Below are positions 1 through 8,273 of a stretch of 8,700 bases of DNA, piece after piece; the first letter of the stretch is position 1, and every line of letters starts with the position of its first letter. Both the position numbers and the translations under genes were made by a program. This stretch comes from Acidobacteriota bacterium (GTDB lineage Bacteria > Acidobacteriota > Terriglobia > Terriglobales > Acidobacteriaceae). The notes below the pieces were generated by a model, which had not been told where the DNA came from, made no database searches, and saw nothing but the letters and a program-made list of their open reading frames with translations. The stretch spans positions 1-8,700 of the forward strand of contig JAJXXG010000518.1 of NCBI GenBank assembly GCA_021781255.1. Direction: 5' to 3'.

Positions 1-107
1 AGCGAGCCTACCCCCCAGGCAATCCCGAACATGGTAAGAAAACTGCGCAGCTTGTTTGCGGCGATGGCGCGAAATACCTGACCGAGCGTGTCTGTGAAGG
101 TTTGCAT
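1..107 (-). CDS. ABC transporter permease (MacB/FtsX type), N-terminal fragment
   Basis: Only the first 35 codons lie in the window; the gene runs off the left edge. Reading leftwards from the ATG at 107-105, the peptide begins MQTFTDTLGQVFRAIAANKL and continues RSFLTMFGIAWGVGS. An amphipathic cytoplasmic helix followed by 'xANKLRSFLTMxGIxxGV' is the hallmark start of MacB/FtsX-family permeases, which work with an ATPase in efflux or lipoprotein-type export at the inner membrane. The first membrane segment starts at about residue 23. A GTG six codons upstream (125-123) is an alternative start; neither has a strong Shine-Dalgarno, and the frame stays open further upstream towards the dehydrogenase gene. 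It lies 97 bases downstream of the dehydrogenase stop on the same strand, so it may be co-transcribed, although a hairpin sits between them. The substrate cannot be told from this fragment. Confidence 0.75.
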   Translation of the reverse strand, partial: MQTFTDTLGQVFRAIAANKLRSFLTMFGIAWGVGS

Positions 108-156
108 GGCCGTTTCGCGCTCCACCGCGCTTGCAAACCAGTACGCAGATGCGCCG

Positions 157-174
157 GCCCCGGTTCCCCGGGGC
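157..174 (-). other. GC-only hairpin between dehydrogenase and permease genes
   Basis: A perfect 7-bp stem (157-163 with 168-174) is made only of G-C pairs. Its four-base loop reads GGAA in the minus-strand RNA, which is a GNRA-type tetraloop. It lies 30 bases after the dehydrogenase stop codon and 50 bases before the permease ATG. No U-run follows it on the minus strand, so it is not a standard intrinsic terminator. It could act as an attenuator or a 3'-end stabiliser, or simply reflect GC-rich spacer sequence. Confidence 0.4.
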
Positions 175-204
175 GGCGGCGAATCGAAAGAGCGCGCTCC
201 GCCG

Positions 205-1062
205 CTACTGCGGATAGGTGTAGAAGCCGCGGCCGGACTTGCGGCCCAGCCAGCCGGCATCCACCATGCGCACCAGCAGCGGGCAGGGGCGATACTTGGG
301 ATCGCCGTAGCCCTCCTGCAGCACGCGCAGGATATCCATGCACACATCCAGCCCGATGAAGTCCGCCAGCGTGAGCGGGCCCATGGGATGCGCCATGCCC
401 AGCTTGAAGACCTGATCGACAGCCTCCGGCGCGGCCACTCCCTCCATCACGGCAAAGGCCGCCTCATTGATGAGCGGCATCAGCACGCGGTTTGAGACGA
501 AGCCCGGAGCGTCATGCACCTCCACGGGCGTCTTGCCCAGGGGCGCGGCCAGCGCATGCGTGGCGGCAAAGGTGGCGTCGCTGGTGGCCAGCCCGCGCAC
601 CACCTCCACCAGCGCCATCACCGGCACGGGATTGAAGAAGTGCATGCCGATGACCTGCGCGGGCCGCTGCGTCTGCGCGGCCAGCCTGGTGATGGAGATG
701 GAGGATGTGTTGGAGGCAAGGATGGCGTCGCGCGGAAGAATACGGTCCAGCGAGCGAAAGATCTCGGTCTTCAACTCAAACCGCTCAGGAGCGGCCTCCA
801 CCGCGAACTCCGCCTCAGCCAGCGCCTCGCGGTCCACGGTGGGGGTAATGCGCGCCAGCGCCAGTTCAATCTCCGCCTCGGGCAGCTTGCCTTTGGCGGC
901 CTCACGGCCCAGGTTGGTGCGGATCTGCGCCAGTGCGCGGTCCAGAAAGCGCTGCTCCACATCGCACAGCAGCACGCGCAGCCCACTGCGCGCAAACACA
1001 TGGGCGATGCCGGAACCCATGGTTCCGGCACCCACTACGCCAACTACGGAAATATCAGCCAT
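205..1062 (-). CDS. 3-hydroxybutyryl-CoA / 3-hydroxyacyl-CoA dehydrogenase
   Basis: A 285-residue NAD(P)-dependent dehydrogenase of the stand-alone 3HCDH family, the usual length for Hbd/PaaH proteins. It interconverts 3-hydroxyacyl-CoA and 3-oxoacyl-CoA, as in beta-oxidation, butyrate-type metabolism or aromatic-acid catabolism, in the cytoplasm. The N-terminal Rossmann fold shows the dinucleotide motif GAGTMG at residues 11-16, with Asp34 at the end of the second strand. The catalytic set of the family is complete: Ser120 in NTSS, His141 in GMHFFNPVPVM, Glu153 in LVEVVRG and Asn191 in GFVSNR. The C-terminal dimerisation domain (about 187-285) carries GMAHPMGPLTLADFIGLD and ends in the expected GRGFYTYP. 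The ATG at 1062 is preceded by GGGGAG (1069-1074) at good spacing. The gene lies 45 bases downstream of the VirB10-like protein gene on the same strand and may be read with it. Chain-length preference cannot be told from sequence; hbd, paaH and fadB2 have all been used for such genes, so I leave the symbol blank. Confidence 0.95.
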   Translation of the reverse strand: MADISVVGVVGAGTMGSGIAHVFARSGLRVLLCDVEQRFLDRALAQIRTNLGREAAKGKLPEAEIELALARITPTVDREALAEAEFAVEAAPERFELKTEIFRSLDRILPRDAILASNTSSISITRLAAQTQRPAQVIGMHFFNPVPVMALVEVVRGLATSDATFAATHALAAPLGKTPVEVHDAPGFVSNRVLMPLINEAAFAVMEGVAAPEAVDQVFKLGMAHPMGPLTLADFIGLDVCMDILRVLQEGYGDPKYRPCPLLVRMVDAGWLGRKSGRGFYTYPQ

Positions 1063-1107
1063 GCATCACTCCCCATTCAAAAAACGCCAGAGGGAGTGTA
1101 ACAGGAG

Positions 1108-2085
1108 TTACTTGCCGCCGGGGTTGTTGCCGGCAGCGGCGGGGTCATCGAGGCGCATGTTCTGCGTCAGGGTCAGGATGAGCACATCGCCGGTGGCCAG
1201 ATGCGCCTGTGCATGGCTCACCAGCAGGTGCGTGGTGACCAGGCCCGCGCCTATCAGGCCGCCCGCCAGTGCTCCGGCAGGACCGCCCAGATACGCGCCG
1301 GCAACCGCACCCGCGCCCATCGCGCCGCCATACTCGATGCTGCCGCGCTTGATGCGCGCGTCGGGAGCGATGACGCCCTCGGACTCGACGTGCGTGTTGG
1401 ACATCGGCGTGTCCGTCACGCTGGCGTGCAGCCGGAAGCTGCGGCCGTTGGGCAGGATCACCGTCTCCGGCCGCAGCATGAGAGAGCCATGCCCGGCGAA
1501 GTGGCCCGAAGAGACATCCACCACCTTGCCGTCAATCTCAGAGCCAGCGGGAATCACGACATCGTTGCCCGCGAGCACATCCGAAGCCACGCGGCTGTGG
1601 AAGACCTCGCCCTGCTCGGAGAGCGTGCTGGAGAGATCGTTCAGCAGACGCACGCGGATGTTTGTGCCCTCGGCGAGTTCCCCGGGAGGAAGCGGCGCGG
1701 GATGCACGATATCGCTGTCCGGGTCAGGCGCTGCGGCGCGATGCTCCAGCACGGGCTGGGCTGCGTCCGGCGTGGAGGCTGGCGCGGGCTGCGCCACCTC
1801 AACAATGCCGCCGTCCGTGCCGTCGCGGTAGCCGGATGGCGCCTCAGCCTGAACCACGGGCGCGGACTGCCGCACAGGCGCTGCCTTCTGCGGAGCGGGC
1901 GCTGCCTGCGTGGCCATGGGATGCCCCGCCGGAGGCTTGGGCGGCGTATCCACCGAGGTTTCGATCGTGTCATTGGCAGGGGGCCGCGACACTCCCTGGT
2001 ATGGGCCGGACTGGCTGGCCTGCTGCGCCATGAGCGTGGCCGTGGACGCTGCCAGAAATGCAAAGGTCAACCATTGCCGATTCAT
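1108..2085 (-). CDS. Secreted protein with VirB10-like C-terminal domain and glycine zipper
   Basis: A 325-residue predicted exported protein. Residues 1-20 (MNRQWLTFAFLAASTATLMA) form a signal peptide with probable cleavage before QQ. Residues 30-135 are a Pro/Ala-rich, probably disordered linker. Residues 138-222 look like a beta-rich fold of the VirB10/TrbI kind: an 'EGTNIRVRLLNDLSSTLSEQ' strand, then VVIPAGSEIDGKV at 176-188 and VILPNGRSFRLHASV at 209-223, mirroring the 'LIPqGsrLvG' and 'LPdGrsi.L' motifs of VirB10. Residues 253-290 are a Gly/Ala zipper (GAMGAGAVAGAYLGGPAGAL and on) able to span a membrane. The last strand, GDVLILTLTQNMRL (299-312), resembles the closing VirB10 strand. 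The start at 2085 is fixed by AAGGAG (2092-2097) seven bases upstream and by the signal peptide; the frame is open to 2259 but that extension has no support. No type IV secretion genes lie nearby, so a conjugation role is unlikely. An envelope-associated function is inferred; the precise role is unknown. Confidence 0.8.
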   Translation of the reverse strand: MNRQWLTFAFLAASTATLMAQQASQSGPYQGVSRPPANDTIETSVDTPPKPPAGHPMATQAAPAPQKAAPVRQSAPVVQAEAPSGYRDGTDGGIVEVAQPAPASTPDAAQPVLEHRAAAPDPDSDIVHPAPLPPGELAEGTNIRVRLLNDLSSTLSEQGEVFHSRVASDVLAGNDVVIPAGSEIDGKVVDVSSGHFAGHGSLMLRPETVILPNGRSFRLHASVTDTPMSNTHVESEGVIAPDARIKRGSIEYGGAMGAGAVAGAYLGGPAGALAGGLIGAGLVTTHLLVSHAQAHLATGDVLILTLTQNMRLDDPAAAGNNPGGK

Positions 2086-2204
2086 GCAAATCTCCTTCTC
2101 ACAAACGAGAATCCCCTGCGTGTTTAGACCCCACCTGCGGAGAAAAGTTCCAAGCGAAGGGAGTGCGAAACTGGATACGCGCTCTTCGCCCAATGTAATG
2201 CTAG

Positions 2205-3803
<1,599 letters not shown>

Positions 3804-3815
3804 ACGCGCCTCATG

Positions 3816-3855
3816 GGCAGTGGTCCGGGTTGGATGCAAGACCCGGACCGCTGCC
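3816..3855 (+). other. Strong intercistronic hairpin between eno and gpmI
   Basis: Arms 3816-3830 and 3841-3855 form a 15-bp stem with fourteen Watson-Crick pairs and one T-G wobble around a 10-base loop. It starts 12 bases after the enolase stop codon. The sequence after the 3' arm is AGGCGCCACCCGC, without a T-run, so it does not look like an intrinsic terminator that ends transcription completely. The next gene begins 73 bases later on the same strand. A role in mRNA processing or 3'-end protection that sets unequal eno and gpmI levels is a reasonable inference; a factor-assisted terminator is the alternative. Confidence 0.7.
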
Positions 3856-3928
3856 AGGCGCCACCCGCATCCGTTCCCGAGATCCACTCCTCCCCGCGAC
3901 ACATCGACCTAACACAAGGAAATCACCC

Positions 3929-5536
3929 GTGCCCAAGAAACCTCTCGTTCTCACCATCCTCGACGGATGGGGTTATCGCGCCGAAACCCAAAACAATGCC
4001 ATTGCCCTGGCGCGCAAGCCGTCGTATGACAAGCTGCTGCGCGAGTTTCCGAATACGCTGATTCGCGCCTCTGAGCATTTCGTCGGCCTGCCGGACGGCC
4101 AGATGGGCAACAGCGAAGTGGGCCACCTGAACATTGGCGCGGGCCGCATTGTGCAGATGGACATTACGCGCATTGACGCGCAGATTGCAGCGGGCGAGTT
4201 CCAGAAGAATCCCACCATCGTGAAGGCGATGGAGCGCGCGCGCGAGGGCGGACGCCAGCTGCATCTCTTCGGTCTGGTGTCAGACGGCGGCGTGCACTCG
4301 CACCAGGAGCACCTGTATGCGCTGCTGCGCACGGCGCGCGAGCACGGCGTGGAGCGGGTCTTCGTGCATGCGTTCATGGACGGCCGCGACACCCTGCCCA
4401 CCTCCGGCGCGGGTTACATTGCGGCGCTGGAACAGAAGATGCGCGAGTATGGCGTGGGCAAGGTGGCCAGCGTGAGCGGCCGCTACTACGCCATGGACCG
4501 CGACAAGCGCTGGGAGCGCGAGCGCAAGGCCTTTGACGCCATGGTGCACGGCAAGGCCGAAGGCGGCTCGTACACCAACGCCGTGGAGCGCATCAAGGAG
4601 AGCTACAACGGCGGCACCACGGACGAGTTCCTGATTCCTTTCGTGCTCGTGGATGGCGCGGACCGGCCGGTGGGCGTAATTCGCGATGAGGATGTCTGCA
4701 TCAACTTCAACTTCCGCGCCGACCGCGCACGCCAGATTACGCGGGTGCTTGCACGTGAGAGCGGCCTGAACAAGAACGGCGGCCGCGACCTGGAAGGCTG
4801 GGAGGCGCTGGACCAGACCATTCCGCGCAACGAGATTCCCAAGGGCCTGCACTATGTGTGCATGACGCAGTACGACAAGCTCTATGAGCTGCCGCTCGTC
4901 ATCCTGCCGGAGTCGATGGACAACATCCTCGCCAACATTCTTTCGCAGAACCACCTGCGCAACCTGCGCGTGGCAGAGACGGAAAAGTTTGCGCACGTCA
5001 CCTACTTCTTTAACGGCGGCATTGAGACGCCCTTCCCGGGCGAAGATCGCGTGCTGGTGCCATCGCTGAAGGTGGCCACCTACGACCTGGCTCCGGAGAT
5101 GAAGGCGGAAGCCATTGGTGACGCCATTGTGAACGCGGTCAACGACACGGCCTTTGACCTGGTGGTGGCCAACTTTGCGAATGCCGACATGGTGGGCCAC
5201 TCCGGCAAGCTGGAGCCGACCATCAAGGCGATTGAGGCCGTGGATGCTCAGCTTGGCCGCATCTACAAGGCCATCAAGGAACGGAATGGGAACTGGCTCA
5301 TCACCGCCGACCACGGCAACGCCGAGATGATGGTGGACCCGGTTTCCGGCGGCCCGCACACCGCGCACACCACCAACCCGGTGCCGCTGATCTACGTGAG
5401 CGAAGACGCGGATCGCTTCCGCCTGCGACCCGATGGCTCCCTGCGCGACATCTCTCCCACGCTGCTGAACCTGCTGCAACTGGGCCTGCCCAAGGAGATG
5501 ACCGGCGGCGACCTGCGCGTGCCGGTCACGAAGTAG
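3929..5536 (+). CDS. gpmI: 2,3-bisphosphoglycerate-independent phosphoglycerate mutase
   Basis: A 535-residue cofactor-independent phosphoglycerate mutase that interconverts 3- and 2-phosphoglycerate through a phosphoserine intermediate with two Mn2+ ions. The alkaline-phosphatase-like metal domain is split around an inserted transferase domain. Asp12 (ILDGWG) and the phosphorylated Ser62 ([10 protein letters not shown]) fall at the same numbers as in the well-studied Geobacillus enzyme. The transferase domain shows GVHSH (121-125), GRDTLP (152-157), [13 protein letters not shown] (183-195) and NFRADRARQ (261-269), which bind substrate. The C-terminal half supplies metal ligands Asp420 and His424 (NADMVGH), Asp461-His462 (ADHGNAE) and a His of [10 protein letters not shown] (477-486). 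The start is GTG at 3929 with AAGGA (3916-3920) eight bases upstream; the frame is open further upstream but that part lies inside the intergenic hairpin. Its product is the substrate of the enolase just upstream in the glycolytic direction, so the two probably form an operon. Confidence 0.97.
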   Translation: MPKKPLVLTILDGWGYRAETQNNAIALARKPSYDKLLREFPNTLIRASEHFVGLPDGQMGNSEVGHLNIGAGRIVQMDITRIDAQIAAGEFQKNPTIVKAMERAREGGRQLHLFGLVSDGGVHSHQEHLYALLRTAREHGVERVFVHAFMDGRDTLPTSGAGYIAALEQKMREYGVGKVASVSGRYYAMDRDKRWERERKAFDAMVHGKAEGGSYTNAVERIKESYNGGTTDEFLIPFVLVDGADRPVGVIRDEDVCINFNFRADRARQITRVLARESGLNKNGGRDLEGWEALDQTIPRNEIPKGLHYVCMTQYDKLYELPLVILPESMDNILANILSQNHLRNLRVAETEKFAHVTYFFNGGIETPFPGEDRVLVPSLKVATYDLAPEMKAEAIGDAIVNAVNDTAFDLVVANFANADMVGHSGKLEPTIKAIEAVDAQLGRIYKAIKERNGNWLITADHGNAEMMVDPVSGGPHTAHTTNPVPLIYVSEDADRFRLRPDGSLRDISPTLLNLLQLGLPKEMTGGDLRVPVTK

Positions 5537-5866
5537 TCTCGCACTCACGGAAGACACCCATACGACGCGCAAGCCGCATCGCGTGGGTGTCTTTACCACG
5601 GATCTGGCCAGTACAAGTCAACGAACATACAAGCTCGCATTGGCTTCCCACCGGCGCGCACCTGCGTTAAACACATCCTTCCATCCTGCGAATAGAATTT
5701 CTGCTGCCCATGCACATCGGCGTGCAATACTAATCGTCGTATTTTGCCGAGCAAGACCCGCCATCCTTCAACTGCGACCGCACCCTGCTGCAATGCGTGT
5801 CTTTTCCTGTCGCCTGGACCGCTTGCGATTTGTACCCGGGGGATGCGCTTTGCCCGAGAGAGCACA
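5537..5866. other. Intergenic region between gpmI and membrane synthase-like gene
   Basis: A 330-base stretch. The left end holds a terminator-like hairpin (5551-5594). Further right, TAGAAT at 5693-5698 matches a -10 hexamer at five of six positions, but the best -35 candidate (TTAAAC, 5667-5672) is 20 bases away, so a promoter here is weakly supported. The frame of the downstream gene stays open back to a TTG at 5744, and a small open frame at 5583-5870 exists, but neither shows protein-like composition. I see no other gene. Confidence 0.5.
5551..5594 (+). terminator. Probable terminator after gpmI
   Basis: Arms AAGACACCCA (5551-5560) and TGGGTGTCTT (5584-5593) form a perfect 10-bp stem. 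Inside, CGCG (5566-5569) pairs with CGCG (5580-5583), leaving a 5-base bulge and a 10-base loop. The 3' arm runs into TCTTTACC, only a short T-run, so termination may be partial. It begins 15 bases after the gpmI stop, the expected place for the end of the eno-gpmI transcript. Confidence 0.5.
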
Positions 5867-8134
5867 ATGACGATGCTGCTGAATCCTGAGACCTCCGCGC
5901 CCGACAGACTTCGCGAATCGCTGCCCGGTATGCGGTGGTACTTCGTCTTCTTTATCCTGTCTGGCTTTTGCGGCCTGTTCTATGAAGTCATCTGGATGCG
6001 ACTGGCGATGGCCAGCTTTGGCGTAACCACGGCTCTTGCATCCATCGTGATTTCGATGTTCATGGCAGGTCTGGGCTTTGGCTCGTGGGTCACCGGCAAG
6101 ATTTGCCGAAGGCATGCGACCCGGAATGGTTCTACCTTTCTGCGGCTGTATTCCCTGGCGGAATTGCTGATCGGCGTCTCCTCAATTGCAGTGCCTTACC
6201 AGCTCAGGCTAGGGCGACTTCTGCTGCAGCATGCGCGCACCTTCAGCGCATGGCAAAGCTCAAGCTACTACGTTCTGGCTGGAGTCTGGATAGCGATTAC
6301 GCTCATTCCCTGGTGTACCTGCATGGGAGCGACGTTTCCGCTGCTGATGGCCGTGATACGCAAGACGGCGCGGCCCGCGTCAGAGCGCTCCTTCAGCTAC
6401 CTCTACATCGCCAACGTGCTCGGAGCGTTGCTTGGCACGCTCACCTCGGCGCTCATCTTAATTGAGTTGCTTGGATTCCAGAAGAGCCTGTTCGTAGCCG
6501 GCGGCCTGAATGCTGTTCTGGCAATCCTGGCATTCCGGCTCAGCAATCGGGTTGATTCGCAGCATGCAGCGGAGATGTCCGCTCCCGCCCGGCCGTTGCA
6601 GCCAAAGCTGTACGGACTACCGGGCAAGTCGATACTGGCGTTCCTCTTCCTTAGCGGACTTGTAAGCATGGGGCTTGAAGTGGTTTGGATTCGCCAGTTC
6701 ACCCCGTTTCTCGGCAACGTTGTGTACGCCTTTGCCGCGATTCTAGCGGTGTATCTTTTTGCTACGGTCGTTGGCTCGCAGGATTATCATTCTCACTTTC
6801 AGGAGAGCAATCCAGACAAGACCGCCTCTGCCTGGGCCATTCTTGCCGTGTCGTCCCTACTGCCCGTGTTCGCGGCGGACCCACTGCAACCGCTTTTCGG
6901 CAATCTGGAGCTCAGCTTTGTGAGGCTTTCTTCCATTGCGTTCTTCTGTGCCTTAACCGGCTTTCTTACCCCGATGCTGGTCAATACATGGTCGGCAGGG
7001 GATCCGGAACGCGCTGGCACCGCATACGCAGTGAACGTGGTGGGATCGATTCTCGGACCACTCATAGCAGGCTTCTGGCTCTTACCACAGTTCGGAGAGC
7101 GGGGTGCAAGCGGATGCCTTGCCTTGCTCCTCTTTATCCTTGCGGCTGCGGCCATCTTTCGTCGCACGCCACAGACGAAAACCCGGTTCCTCGCCGATCC
7201 GAGACTCAAATTCGCTCTCGCAGTGGTCGCCGCCATCGTGCTGTTCCGCGCGAGTCGCGACTACGAGACTATCTTTCCGACCCGCGAGGTAAAACGCGAT
7301 TACACTGCCACCGTGATTGCAACGGGCACGGGATTTCAGCGAAAGCTTTTCGTCAATGGTGTTGGAATGACCTTCCTTACTCCCATCACCAAGTACATTG
7401 CCGATCTTCCGCTGGCGTTCCTCTCCAGGCCGCCTCAGAATGGCCTTGTCATTTGCTTTGGCATGGGGACCACGTTTCGTTCGATGCTGACGTGGGGTAT
7501 TCCAACAACCGCAGTCGATCTGGTTCCGAGCGTGCCCAAGATGTTCGGCTATTTTCACTCGGACGCGGCCAATGTACTGGCTTCTCCGTTTGCACACGTC
7601 GTCGTCGACGATGGGCGACGCTTTCTCGATGGCTCCAATCAGATGTATGACGTCATCGTTGTTGATCCGCCGCCGCCACCGGCTGCCGCAGGCTCCAGTC
7701 TGCTTTATTCCGAAGAGTTCTACAGCGTGGTCAAAGCGCACTTGCGGCAGGGCGGAATCTTTCAGACCTGGTATCCCAACGATCAGGATCCAGCGACGAC
7801 GGTGGCAATTACCAAGGCGCTGGTGAACTCGTTTCCGTACGTGCGCGCCTTTGAGTCCTTTGACCGCTACGGAATTCATTTTCTCGCCAGCATGCAACCG
7901 ATTCCGGAGACATCCGCAGCAACCCTGGCTGGGCGCATGCCTCCTGCCGCCGCACGGGACTTTGTCGAGTGGGGACCGCAAACGGATCCACAACGCCAGT
8001 TCCAGGAGGTGCTGTCGCATGAAATCCCCATCGGAAAACTCATCGCAAAGAGCCCTCTTACGCCCTCTCTGCGAGATGACCGTCCTGTCAACGAGTACTA
8101 TTTTCTGCGGAAAATGTTCGGCATCTCGCGTTAA
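5867..8134 (+). CDS. Membrane-fused spermidine-synthase-like protein
   Basis: A 755-residue fusion of a polytopic membrane region (about 24-461, roughly 13 hydrophobic segments) with a cytoplasmic SAM-binding domain (about 470-755) of the spermidine/spermine synthase fold. The membrane half starts with the typical 'FxLSGFxGLFYEVIWMRL' segment (29-46) and repeats it at 260-276 (LFLSGLVSMGLEVVWIR). A second pair, LYIANVLGALLGTLTSALIL (179-198) and AYAVNVVGSILGPLIAGFWL (386-405), also matches. In the C-terminal domain, FGMGTTFR (531-538) is the glycine-rich SAM loop, Asp551 (AVDLVP) the ribose-binding acid, DDGRRFL (581-587) the next motif and YDVIVVD (594-600) the catalytic strand. After Asp600 comes PPPPP instead of the usual D-x-x-D, so classical aminopropyl transfer is doubtful. 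ATG 5867 is chosen because GAGAG (5856-5860) precedes it and the first TM follows closely. Codons are less G/C-biased than in eno or gpmI. The substrate is unknown. Confidence 0.85.
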   Translation: MTMLLNPETSAPDRLRESLPGMRWYFVFFILSGFCGLFYEVIWMRLAMASFGVTTALASIVISMFMAGLGFGSWVTGKICRRHATRNGSTFLRLYSLAELLIGVSSIAVPYQLRLGRLLLQHARTFSAWQSSSYYVLAGVWIAITLIPWCTCMGATFPLLMAVIRKTARPASERSFSYLYIANVLGALLGTLTSALILIELLGFQKSLFVAGGLNAVLAILAFRLSNRVDSQHAAEMSAPARPLQPKLYGLPGKSILAFLFLSGLVSMGLEVVWIRQFTPFLGNVVYAFAAILAVYLFATVVGSQDYHSHFQESNPDKTASAWAILAVSSLLPVFAADPLQPLFGNLELSFVRLSSIAFFCALTGFLTPMLVNTWSAGDPERAGTAYAVNVVGSILGPLIAGFWLLPQFGERGASGCLALLLFILAAAAIFRRTPQTKTRFLADPRLKFALAVVAAIVLFRASRDYETIFPTREVKRDYTATVIATGTGFQRKLFVNGVGMTFLTPITKYIADLPLAFLSRPPQNGLVICFGMGTTFRSMLTWGIPTTAVDLVPSVPKMFGYFHSDAANVLASPFAHVVVDDGRRFLDGSNQMYDVIVVDPPPPPAAAGSSLLYSEEFYSVVKAHLRQGGIFQTWYPNDQDPATTVAITKALVNSFPYVRAFESFDRYGIHFLASMQPIPETSAATLAGRMPPAAARDFVEWGPQTDPQRQFQEVLSHEIPIGKLIAKSPLTPSLRDDRPVNEYYFLRKMFGISR

Positions 8135-8222
8135 GACGGTTCCGGCATCGGCGTACGGCTCTGATGTCTGCACGATCGCCGACTCCACTTTACGGTTGCT
8201 CCGACCTGAGGTTATCGGCAAC

Positions 8223-8254
8223 GCAAAAGGCCTCCCGCGCGGGAGGCCTTTTGT
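8223..8254. terminator. Bidirectional intrinsic terminator between convergent genes
   Basis: A perfect 28-base palindrome (8225-8252; core GGCCTCCCGCGCGGGAGGCC) is extended by one C-G and one G-T pair. On the plus strand the 3' arm ends in TTTTGTTTT, a good U-run; on the minus strand it ends in TTTTGCGTT. It sits 88 bases past the stop of the plus-strand membrane protein and 19 bases past the stop of the minus-strand gene, so it should end both transcripts. Confidence 0.9.
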
Positions 8255-8273
8255 TTTGAAGGTTGAATAAGAA

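Noticed and set aside
467..1831. Plus-strand open frame (454 codons) across the dehydrogenase and VirB10-like genes
   Set aside because: It spans two genes and their spacer on the other strand, and its Ser/Arg/Ala-rich product looks like a shadow translation.
3830..3928. In-frame upstream extension of gpmI
   Set aside because: It would start inside the intergenic hairpin; GTG 3929 places Asp12 and Ser62 at the family's exact positions and has AAGGA at proper spacing.
4280..5599. Long minus-strand open frame (439 codons) opposite gpmI
   Set aside because: It is antisense to a gene with complete active-site motifs; its His/Val/Ala/Arg-rich product has no recognisable domain and is a by-product of G/C-ending codons.
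5744..5866. Upstream TTG start that would add 41 residues to the membrane synthase-like protein
   Set aside because: The extra residues are Cys/Pro/Arg-rich and unlike family N-termini; ATG 5867 has a better ribosome-binding site and lies just before the first TM segment.
5583..5870. Small plus-strand open frame (95 codons) in the gap after gpmI
   Set aside because: It begins within the 3' arm of the terminator hairpin, lacks a Shine-Dalgarno sequence, and has no recognisable composition or motif.
7082..8221. Minus-strand open frame (379 codons) opposite the membrane synthase gene
   Set aside because: It is antisense to a well-supported domain, has no motifs, and would run from the terminator side with no ribosome-binding site.
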